From Bedellia somnulentella (Eukaryota > Arthropoda > Insecta > Lepidoptera > Bedelliidae), in the NCBI GenBank assembly GCA_963576735.1, contig OY755170.1:13128567-13192566 (forward strand): a stretch of DNA of 64,000 nucleotides, written 5' to 3'. The position numbers and the translations under genes were made by a program. The notes below the pieces were generated by a model that saw only the letters and a list, made by a program, of their open reading frames with translations, searched no databases and had not been told where the DNA came from. Below are positions 54,136 through 64,000 of the stretch, in pieces; the stretch's first letter is position 1, and every line of letters starts with the position of its first letter.

Positions 54136-55320
54136 TTGGGCCATCGCCTTTTATTTATAAAAACGGTTTCCCTTTAGTGTGTCAAATGTCGCGTAAATAA
54201 CTTTCAAGAAAACAAAATCAGAAAATGTTTCAATAGCTATTCAAAATTCAACTATTTCTATATTTATTATTTGAAAAACAGAGGGGATATTAATATGTTA
54301 ATGGTAATCTCGTCAACTTGTACGCTACAAGTTTTTGTTCAATTGCGAAAATGGTAATAGCAAGTTTTACGACGAGCAGTGAACCAATGACATAATGGTC
54401 ACATGCGTATTTTTGTATGTATTATACTGTCGTGTGCAGTGACACATTATGCTATGTATGTATGAGATTAAGTGGTTGTTTACGTTGATACGCACACAGC
54501 GGCGGTTGCTGTGTGAGATATGAACGATTGCCACTAGCCTGCCGAGCGAAACTGGGTTAGTAGGTCAGAGGCGAGGTCCCCCGATAGAGGAGAGTTATTT
54601 TATACTCCATTTTCATTTTTCTTCATATTTATTGAAATATCTATTTGATACTAATGCTCGTGGTTTTTTATATTATTGTGCTTAAGTGGTGGAAAAGATG
54701 GTGAATATGTTTGAATTATGTTATGTAAAATCAAATCCAAAATATGGAAATGTCGAATAACTTCAGTGAGAAATATTCAAAGAAAACCAATAAACAATTG
54801 TACACTTGTTTAGTTTGGCACTTGGGGCCAACCGTGCAATGATTTAAACAGAAAATCCTAAAACAAAATCTGTTATTATATTTGAATATTTCACTAAATT
54901 TGATTCAAATCCAATATTTTTATTCAAAACAAATCATTACAACGACTTTTTGAACGTATTTAAATTTAAAACTAATATTACTCAATCGTTGCGTCGGAAA
55001 GTAAAGTGAAGAAGCATAAAGAAACTCTTTACATGCACATTTATTCCCCTCATGACAGGTTGAATTGGAAATATACATAACTAAAACGAATGAAAATGAT
55101 ATGGTAGTCGCCACTCACAGTTGGGTGATTTGCAACTAAACTTATAATTTACCACATACAATACACACCAAAAGGCGAACCGAACACGCCAGTGTGTGTT
55201 TTTTATTATCTTTAAATAAATGTTTATTTGGGTCATTTCAGTGTATCAATATAAAACAAACTCCTAAATCATAAATTCATAATGGTTTGTAAACTGGGGG
55301 CAAGCTCAGCAAGCGACTAA
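54136..55320. other. No gene recognised
   Basis: AT-rich, apart from a GC-richer patch at about 54490-54600 that has no identifiable frame. Confidence 0.4.
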
Positions 55321-55442
55321 CGCCCGATTTCTGAATTGAGTATTCAGGTATCGTTTTGTCGCATTCAGTTGTTAAGATTTCAATGCGACTGAACGATAAT
55401 TAAGTTGTTCTCAGCTGGAATACTCAATTCAGAAATCGGGCG
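55321..55442. mobile_element. Foldback MITE, copy 2
   Basis: Ends CGCCCGATTTCTGAATTGAG and its inverse, as in the copy at 12682-12819. The left arm has lost about 18 bases (the CAGCTGAGAAC stretch), so the hairpin is less perfect here. Confidence 0.8.
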
Positions 55443-55988
55443 TAATAGTACTTATTTCGTTTGAAATTACAGTTGAAATGTTATCATCAATCGAACATCC
55501 AATAATCATCGGTAAGAAGTGCGTGATTCAAGTTATTTGCTCTATATTAATGTTAGTCGAGCGCTGAGACCTTGCCCTACATTTGAGATTACGTTTTAAA
55601 TACACCTGCAAACATCATTCTCACGATACTTCCAAACTAACTATTTATTAAATACAGATAAAACTTAAACAATAGAAGTATCATAGTCACTTCTGTACTA
55701 GATTTTGTTACCCCTATTGGGTTAACTTCTAAACAGTATTACAACGGGTATCAGGCATATGGGATAGCCATGGCAGGTCCTTCCTACCACTGCCACATCG
55801 TTCACGAATAATACCACTGCAGTGGTGGTATTAAAAATGTAGAAAAAATATAAATAATTAATAAGTAACTCCAAGATTGAAGTAAAACGTTGTGTGTGCA
55901 ATCGTACAAATTTCTATTTTCATATTATTTTTATTGCATTATGTTTTGTTTTGCATAAAGTTTTCTAAATAAGTTTGTTTGTGTATAA

Positions 55989-56031
55989 ATTCATTCAAAA
56001 GAGTTTAAGTTTTAAACTCTTTTGAATGAAT
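55989..56031. repeat. Perfect 20-bp inverted repeat with 3-base loop
   Basis: Left arm 55989-56008 and right arm 56012-56031 are exact inverse copies (ATTCATTCAAAAGAG... and its complement) around GTT. In RNA this is a very stable short hairpin from either strand. Confidence 0.75.
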
Positions 56032-56108
56032 GTTAAAACTTAATAACAGGAAAAAATAACTTTTGAATTTATGCTAGGAACTGATTGTGACACAAATTTT
56101 ATTATATA

Positions 56109-56616
56109 CTAGCTGACCCGACAGACTTCGTCCTGTCAAAAAGATTTGTAATGTGGCAGTTTTTGTGCCTACGTATTTTAAAAAAAATTCCTGAACAGAA
56201 CCGTCACCCTGGTGATAGGGCTTTGTGAATAAAAAATAATTAAATAAAACATATACAAGGATTTAAAAGTAAGTAATCGCTTTATTGTTAATTTTAAACT
56301 TTATTATTGCTCCGTAGATCTTTAAAGGTTCTGTCTACATTGCTGAGACAACAGTGAGTGTTTGTAATTTAATATGAACTTTATGTCATAGCAATAAAGC
56401 TCAAATTGACGACGTTTGAGTTACTAATCATTTGTATGGGAAAAAGAAAAGGGCTATTTTTAGGGTTTTTCTATTTTAATGCTAATTTTTCTCGCCGTAA
56501 AAACCATCCTTGAACTTCAATGAACTTTTTAAAAATAAGATTTGGCAAAATTGGTCCATGCGTTGTTGAGTTATGCGCTTACCAACACATTTTGCGATTC
56601 ATTTTTATATTATAGA
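56109..56616 (-). mobile_element. Non-autonomous Helitron, both ends present
   Basis: On the minus strand it starts TCTATAATATAAAAATG after a host A and ends GGGTCAGCTAG before a host T, the AT target typical of Helitrons. Near the start is the CGCAAAATGTGTTGGTAAGC stretch common in lepidopteran copies. No Rep/helicase frame; about 508 bp. Confidence 0.75.
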
Positions 56617-56976
56617 TTTATATTCGTCTTAATGATTTGCAATATTGAATGTTTTTCTTATTTTAGGATCTATATATTAGATTTTCTGACTGAAGACATT
56701 GTACTCAAAGCTAAAAATCCCCTTAAACCAATATATTTATTTATTAATTATCTAAATTCCCAAGACATGACACATATATCATTCTAGTTAGATAATATAA
56801 CGACATTCTGTTAAGACCCATATAAAAAGAAATTTGACCTCGCTTGTTAATTTTTTCTGCAATATTATGATTGCTAATTTTCGTGTTCAAGAATGGTAAA
56901 ACAAATGGAAACTTTGTAAAAGCAGATCAACACTTATTAACTTCAACTATTTGCGCTATCTATCTATAGTCTATTT

Positions 56977-57212
56977 CATACATACTCACGGCTATAAATA
57001 CCTAGCAGGGGTAGCCAGAGCTAATGAATCAGAAATTCCTCACCCACTTTTGAAAGTTTCGTGGGGAAAAGATGGTAAAATTTAGGTTGTTGGTGATGGG
57101 TCTCCAACCGCATAGCCCGAAAATCCCTTAAAAGCCCCAAAACCGTTATTCGCCTCTTACGTACACCCACCGGAAGAAACGGGCGTGCTATTCTACGACG
57201 ACACTACACAGC
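56977..57212 (-). mobile_element. SINE family A, complete
   Basis: CATACATACTCACGGC to ACTACACAGC with scattered substitutions (GGGCGTGCTATTCTACGACG in the 5' part). No convincing target duplication. Confidence 0.8.
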
Positions 57213-59824
57213 AAATTACTATAACACTATATAAGCTGTTTCATAGAAGGAATAAATGTAAGCTCTCTTAAGTTAAGCCCAGATTTTATTTGGTAGTGAC
57301 ATGTTTGTTATTTAACAAACATAAATGAGATAAATAAAAATATAAAATTTCAATCAATATTGAAAAGAATTTTGGGATTATATTTTTTTTAGTTTCTTCT
57401 TGAAATAATTATTGGGCGAAGCACATGAACACCGAATTTACAAGTTTCATTACATTAAACAAGATCGGACTAACGAAGTTAAATTCTAAAGAGAATACAT
57501 TGAATTTAAAAAAAAACATCGATTGTATTATGGTTCCCTTTGTACAGGTGAATTAAATAGCTAAAGCTAGTATGTCATACTAGTAGTTCATGTAGCTAGT
57601 ATTTCATTTATTTATGAAGCCATCAAATTATGAAGTGTTTAAATTCAAAACCCAATTAAGGAGATAAAAGAGCTCGTTTTAACTCGGCTGCACTGAAAAG
57701 TTTTCATAGTTCATGGAATAGAAGCGGAGCAGAAAATCGATAACGTGACCTTTAGTTTTAACACTCGAACATTGGCGGTCAGGCTGTCTAAGCTATCTTT
57801 TCTCTAATTCCATTAAATACAGGACGACAAGACTATTTAAAATTTTAACTTATAAGAATTCTATTTATTATATATTTGCACCGGCTTCGCAAGGGTAGAA
57901 AGGGTTTTAATTGCATTTAATATAATGTATAAATCTAACCTAAGGCTCCCTCAATAAATGGGCTAACGAACACTCAAATTATCCAAATCGAACCAGTGTC
58001 TCCTGAGGTTAGAGCATTTAAAAAACTCTTCAGTTTTATAAACTTAGACCAGATAGTTATATTTCCATAAAAAGCCGTTTTTTGTATGCAGTCGGCCTGA
58101 TACAGGATTTGATGGGAGGCATAGATAAGTCTTTTTTATCCGTAGGTTACTAAAGATAAAAAACTAATTATTAAATGACGGTTTCCTCCCAAGGCTCCAC
58201 CTTTATTAATATTTTTCCTTTCAACTTTCAACGGCTGACTTAATCCTTTGAGGTGAAATGTTCACATAATCATATTTTTATTTGGAGACCTTATTGTACT
58301 TACTGGTATCGTCTTGTTTAGGTATTTATATAAAATATATGTTCTATAAATCCCAGGGGTTTCTGAGATATAAACTAAGTATATATTCATCATATGTGTG
58401 GATACTCATTGTCCTTGTGTTAATCTGTTCCCACAGCAAATATATTGGCAAGTGGCAGCCAAAGCTTCATCTGCAGAATGATAATATCGCAGGACATAAT
58501 AAACCCCAAATAATATAAATAGAAACAAAAGTTCAAAATATGCCGAACAACAACTTTTTGAACAAGAACTTTTGACCTGAATCAAACTTTCAGTAATTAC
58601 CTCATCACTGGAAAACCTTGTATTAGCAGCTCGAAACATAACATAACTTTCTAAATAAAAGCTTTCGATGCGCCAATAGCTTTTAACAATGTTTAAAAAA
58701 TATATTTAATTTCAAAAGTGTCGTTTCTGCTGATACTTTCTACATAACTTTTTACAATGTAAATAAAATGAATTTGCTCAAACTTCTTCACCTCAATATC
58801 TATATATGTCATTGCCATCCATCACAATGTTGCGCTTTGCATTAGTAAAAGTACTAGTCAAACCTTTCAAATTAGACATAAATCATCAGTGTCCGTTCCA
58901 CCCATCGTCAATAACGCCATAGAAATTACGTTTTTAACATTTTAGTCCAAGGATTTATTTTATTATTCTACTACGCTACATAGTGTTCCGGTATTCTAAA
59001 GCCCTTGATATTGATGTAGCGCGATTAGTAAGTAGTAACTATGACCAAGACACATACGAAATGTGAGAACCAAAATACTCTTATAATGAATATTAAAATC
59101 TCTAGAATCAATCACATTAATAACAATACATTTCATTCGGAGTTCCTAGTAACACGGGTGGGATCTGATTCACACATCCGCGTTGTATCCGACACCACAC
59201 GTGACTCAGCATCGTGCTGTTTCCCAATACATTCGACTTGATTACAATACCAAATATGTAAAATATTTGCAATTCTGTGTACCGGGATATAAGTACTGCA
59301 GAAAATCTAAATGTTATTGCTGTGTAACTTGCTGGTCCTCTGTGACATACTAGTAAAATGCGTTAAAGATAATAAAATTATTCATCAAAAATTCTTTACC
59401 CTAGTCTCTTAACAAATAGATAATAGGCGTTCATTAAACATGACATGGTTTTCCACAGTAAAATTACCAAAAAATAAATATTCATAGACTGCAGCTGGTT
59501 TTGGATAATAATTCTAAATTATTTTTTATTAAATTAAAGCGAAAGATTACTATTCAAACAACATGGGGCTTCGCCTTTTGTTCAAACAACAAGAGGCCAC
59601 GTGAAAATTTTAACTACATTATACATTCGCCAATGAAATAGGCTGACCACAACGCAAGCGACAGAATAAGACGAAAATTTCCGGAAATTAGATCTTTATT
59701 AAAAATAATAACTTTAGTACGTCAACATTATTTATATAAGAATGAATAACTCAAACACAGCATATACGTGCTTGACCATCTTATAGTTGCTACCCTTTTA
59801 CGGATCTTCCAAGACACCGACTAA
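57213..59824. other. No gene recognised
   Basis: AT-rich with short frames. A fragment GCACCGGCTTCGCAAGGGTAG at about 57880 (given in part) looks like the end of some dispersed element. Confidence 0.4.
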
Positions 59825-60211
59825 TCTATAATATATAAAAGGCAAAACTGACTGACTGACTTAGAATCAATGCACTGCCGAAACTACTACATGTATACCT
59901 AGAAACTTGTACTTTAAGTTTTCTCCAGGGATGTCTTTAATTATGTAAGTGAGCACTAAGCAGACAGAAGATGATATAAATAAGCGTTTGAATAAGTAAT
60001 TTCAGGAATGCCTAAAAAGATAATTGTGGGGTTTGAAGTTAATAAATTTTCGTCAATTCTTGACTTAGCAGTATTAAAATTGGTATGTTTCAAGGGTGGG
60101 TAAATTAGGGGGTATTTTTTGTGGGTAGTTAGATGTTTGTTACACAATCGAACCTAAACTACAGAAACTAGGTCTTATGCCTCGCGGACGAATATGACCC
60201 GCGCCATCTAG
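59825..60211 (+). mobile_element. Non-autonomous Helitron, both ends present
   Basis: Starts TCTATAATATATAAAAGGC after host A (59824) and ends CCATCTAG before host T (60212). A GC-rich dyad, CTCGCGGACG...CCCGCG, sits about 10 bases before the end, as expected for the 3' hairpin. 387 bp, no coding sequence. Confidence 0.75.
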
Positions 60212-60914
60212 TATTTCTATGAATCTCAAAGGTGGAGTATGATACAAGATCATGAAGATTGAAAAAAAAAAGCGTGTATTATAATTTCTTTATCACTCTC
60301 TTAAAATAAGCCATAAGATATAACTGATCATATAATATTGACACCTAGCATCAAAATCCTACCGAGTATTTCAATAATTATTATTGTCCGATCCCTACTT
60401 ACTCAGATTTCACTGACCTATTTCGGCACCTTGATATGAATTTGAGCGACAAATTTACGGTAAGGCAGTGAACTTATTCAAACTTAGTTACGCGACCAAT
60501 TCGCTACAGGAATGGATTTCAGTTCCAACCACCATCATTTATTTTGCAATATTTTCCCAACACAATATTCAAAAGTGCCTACCTCTTTTTGGGATTCAAA
60601 CCCGCGAGTATTTGTCATTTAGGTGTTACTTGTCTAGTTATTCCAGAAATAGATGAAATAATGTCAGAACGAATAGTCACCCCAGCTCAAGTTAACGATT
60701 TCAAAAGGTTAAATATCCAATTTATCCCTGCATTACTAAGTCTTTAAGGGTTGCCGTGCCAGAAACTTTCAGGACAAAAGGTTAACGTGTCAAGACTTAT
60801 TTTTAGAGACTGTCCGTGGAAAATGAAATCTCTAGGAATAATTTATTGAAGGAAATATAAACTAACTGATTAGGAGCCATAAGAGTACCATATTCTAACA
60901 TATTGCGGGAAAAG

Positions 60915-61052
60915 TTGTACTTGCCTGCCTATGTGCCCCCTATCACGTTGCTATCCAAGCAAAACATGGATACTCTGATCTCCAGCTGACATTTTATGTC
61001 ATGTGATGTTCAGAATTAGGTATAAGTATTTCTGCCACCTCTTTATGGCTAC
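60915..61052 (+). repeat. SINE family B body fragment, diverged
   Basis: GCCCCCTATCACGTTGCTATC, CCAAGCAAAACATGG, TGTGATGTTCAGAATTAGG and CTGCCACCTCTTTATGGC follow the family order. Head and tail are absent. Confidence 0.6.
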
Positions 61053-61216
61053 GCTGTATAATATACACTGATATAGTGTTGGTTTAATATTTCTGCTCCC
61101 GGGTGTAGTAAAGGATGAAGTAGGGTTTTGGTGCTTTATGAGTGACTGTTGGATTGTGTGGCTAGAGATCCATCGACAAACATCCATTATATCGCAACAT
61201 TTATCTCTTCAAAATT

Positions 61217-61298
61217 GAAATAGTGGTTGAGGAATATCTGATTATGATGCATTGTCTAACTTTTAGGAATATATAGCCCCGATAATGTGTATGTATGT
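61217..61298 (+). repeat. SINE family A 3' fragment, diverged
   Basis: AGTGGTTGAGGAATATCTGA, then TAGGAATATATAGCCCCG and a GTGTATGTATGT tail on the plus strand. Confidence 0.5.
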
Positions 61299-61825
61299 AA
61301 AATATTAACTATGAATGTATGACACAAAATATAGTGACTACACTAAATGGGTAACAATTTTGTTATAAAACTAGATTGCATCACATTTCACATTGGGATT
61401 TCCGGTCAGACTTTGATTTATTATGTACAAGATATCTGTAAAAAATATCACAACTGTAAGCATTTTTAGATAGGTATCAATTAATGTTTATTATGCATTG
61501 CATCGTTAAATAGATTTAATTATTTCTTGCGTGTTCGGGTGCTTTTATGTTTGGTCATGGAATATTTGAAGTTGTCCGTGAATTGAGAATCCCCTTCCGT
61601 TTTACAAAGTAATATTATATCCTCTCGGCAATGAACTAACGCAGGGACCATCGTTTTCTATATAATCTTATGGGAACTGAAGTCGTAGGAAGTTGTAGGG
61701 AACAGGTGTAAATTGTGACATACAAAAATCCGGGGGCTTTAATTTAGCGTGGAAAATACAGTTTAAGGTATCCGCATCTGCTGCTATGGTTAAATTAAAA
61801 TATGCAGCAGCTATTTTCAATAAAT

Positions 61826-62172
61826 GCTTTAGTAGCTCAGTGTGTAGAACACCGCTTATCGTGCAGACGACTAGTGTTCTAATCCCGGGTCAGGCCTGCA
61901 CCAATTTATCATTTCTAAAGACATATGTGTGGTTAATTAATCATGGTTGTTAACGGTGAGGAAAAACATTGTGAAGAAACCTACATGGCTGAGTTGTACT
62001 AAGACATGTGACAGTGTATTCGTACAAAACGGCGATAGGCCTACCCCATATCACGTGAGTACACTGTCCAAGCAAAACGTGGGTACTCAGAAAACAAGGT
62101 GACAATGTCACGTGATGTTCAGAAGTATTAAGACCTCTGCCAACCCCTTCGGGGATATTCGGCGTGAACGTT
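61826..62172 (+). mobile_element. SINE family B, full length
   Basis: A box TAGCTCAGTGTG (61833-61844) and B box GTGTTCTAATCC (61874-61885), then the family body and the CGGCGTGAACG tail end. It lacks the young-subfamily segment; instead it has GGTGACAATGTCACGTGATG. No clear target duplication. Confidence 0.85.
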
Positions 62173-62633
62173 TGCTTGAGTCTTAAGCTTTAATAATGTA
62201 ACCAAATTAACAGCTCAGTTTAGAAGCTTGCAATAGGGAGGGATGTGTTAATCAGATACGAAATGGTAGCATGAGGCATTTGAGGTAGTCAGGTGAGAAG
62301 GGAAAAACCTACGGGAAAAATAGACAGATAAAATTTATACAAAATCTGCCAGCGTGCTCACGGTTCATGCTACGGGAGCCGTTAATTGTAAACTATTCTA
62401 AGAGCTTTTAAACACCAAGTGTGAGCGTCTGTTCAAACGACCAGCGACACAGAAAAGGGATGTGCAAAGGCCCTAAATACTGGTATAAGCTATATAAAAC
62501 TGATATAAGCATATTCCTAAGCATTAAAATATCCGCGACGGAAAATAAAACTTGAGAGAACACTGTTATTACCTATTAATCACCAAAAGTAGAAAGAATA
62601 GTTTTTCTGACATCTATAATAGTAATAAAAAGG

Positions 62634-62820
62634 TTCAGTTTGTAACTTTCCTTGTTGGAAAAGTCAAATCTGCGGAAATACCGAACCGATCATGAAAATC
62701 TCTATACCATCCGGAAGGTACATCATTCAGAAATGATAAATGCTACATCTCATAACGCAAAATTTCATAATGGGTGATGTTTGAAAGATAAATCCCTGCG
62801 AAGGTGGGGCGGTCCACTAG
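62634..62820 (+). mobile_element. Helitron 3' part
   Basis: The right end reads GGGGCGGTCCACTAG followed by host T (62821). To the left are GCGGAAATACCGAACCGATC and CATCCGGAAGGTACATCATT, which I recall from lepidopteran Helitrons. The 5' end was not located. Confidence 0.55.
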
Positions 62821-64000
62821 TAAATAATGTGATACGTAATTACGAGTGATACAAAGTAAAGACAAATTGAGAACTCAATTTTACGGTATGAGTTATCATG
62901 TATTATCTTGTGCAGTACCATGAGATATAGATGCAAAATTAGTTTAATGCAGGGCATTTTAAAAAGATGCTACAGTAAAGGGACTCAATCACGTAATTTC
63001 ACGCCAATTAATCTCAAAACATGGCCTATTAGTGCCTCGGCCATGAAGGGTTTCGTAATATTAAGCATTTACGGGAGATATTATATTAAAGAGGGAGTCA
63101 TATTTGTTAGTACTAAGTGCAAATAAAAATGGTAGATTATATATGTATTCTTCGGAGTTGATCTAAGTTATAATAATGATTTATTTTTCATTGTGTTGTA
63201 TCTCGAAAACTGCTGACTATCTGAGATGTCATAACAGTTTTATTGCGATTTTTTTAACAAATCGAAAAGAGTTCAGATAATACATTTAAATTAAATTAAG
63301 TTTGGATTGCATACTCTTAATATTTCTGGGAATAACATAAGATACGGAGAGACAAGAAACGTGAATTAAAAAGGTTTCGTTTCTGTCTTTCAGATAAGAA
63401 ACCCTAAAAAGATAAATCATACGTCAGTAATTAGTTGCGTTGCGGTTTAATGGCGATTAAAAAGTGAGAAATTAGGACTTTTTTTTTAATGCTCACAATT
63501 ATAAAACGGTTATAAGTGTTATAACTGTTGCACCCATCAAAGCCCATCCTTAGTCGCAGCTACTACCCCCAGGGGAAGAGATAGGAGAGGGATTACCAAC
63601 AAATACCATTACTTCCCAGTCTTCCCACTTCTCAGTAATTAAACTGAGGATTCTGTTATAAAAGATGCATGTGAAATATGACTGGAAGGCAAAATATTAA
63701 GTTCAACAAAAAACTGCAGTGCGAGACTACCTTACGTATTGACAGCTCGCTGCATTTTCAACGATACACCAACAGAGGTAACCACTAACCAACCTCATAT
63801 AATATTCAACTATGAACAATGCCATTAGTGTTGGCCTCATACATATATTGTACTATATGGTTGGCTTAAATAGCACTATCTATCTATTACCACGGGTGCT
63901 TTCTAGGTGATTAAAGGTTTGTCTTTAATATGAATGCTTCGGTTCTGCTATTTAAAGCTCCTCCCCATTGTCTTTTGATTTTACTATCTTCGCCCTGATG
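62821..64000. other. No gene recognised
   Basis: AT-rich. A stretch at 63530-63600 (CCTTAGTCGCAGCTACTACC, CCCAGGGGAAGAGATAGG) may be a very old SINE A remnant. The 72-codon frame at 62908-63126 resembles nothing I know. Confidence 0.4.

Overview
The window looks like a piece of a moth or butterfly (Lepidoptera) nuclear genome. It is AT-rich, its one host gene is split into exons by GT/AG introns, and the rest is packed with repeats typical of Lepidoptera: tRNA-headed SINEs, an RTE-like LINE with a (TATG)n tail and a SINE sharing that tail, short Helitrons ending in CTAG before a T, and foldback elements. No rRNA, free-standing tRNA gene, CRISPR array or bacterial-type operon was seen.

The host gene is ftz-f1 (orphan nuclear receptor FTZ-F1, NR5A group), on the minus strand at the left end. 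Five coding exons can be placed to the base: 14949-14451, 7441-6819, 4542-4284, 4131-4031 and 3174-3028. They join in phase into a 542-residue protein with two C4 zinc fingers, the FTZ-F1 box, a SUMO-type VKQE motif, a ligand-binding domain and a C-terminal AF-2 helix. An in-frame stop precedes the first ATG, so this first exon starts its own isoform (probably the beta form). Upstream is a GC-rich, promoter-like block with an exact match to the HR3/ROR half-site consensus. The first intron carries a tight cluster of exact FTZ-F1 monomer sites, which suggests self-regulation. Both regulatory readings are inference.

The remaining ~49 kb (15.6-64 kb) has no host gene that I can support. It may be intergenic, or the intron of a longer ftz-f1 transcript whose upstream exons I could not recognise. 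It holds two LINE insertions (a dead RTE-like copy at 21.2-22.4 kb and a 5'-truncated jockey-type copy with an intact 631-codon frame at 30.5-32.6 kb). It also holds about a dozen copies each of two SINE families, four Helitron ends, several inverted-repeat elements and a few tandem duplications. Many insertions keep readable target-site duplications.

The features most likely to be new are: (1) a ~2.5 kb element at 41.7-44.2 kb with exact 33-bp terminal inverted repeats, nine scattered copies of CTCTGTTAC and a decayed lysine/arginine-rich reading frame; (2) the tail sharing between SINE family A and the RTE-like LINE in the same window; (3) the cluster of self-binding sites in ftz-f1 intron 1.
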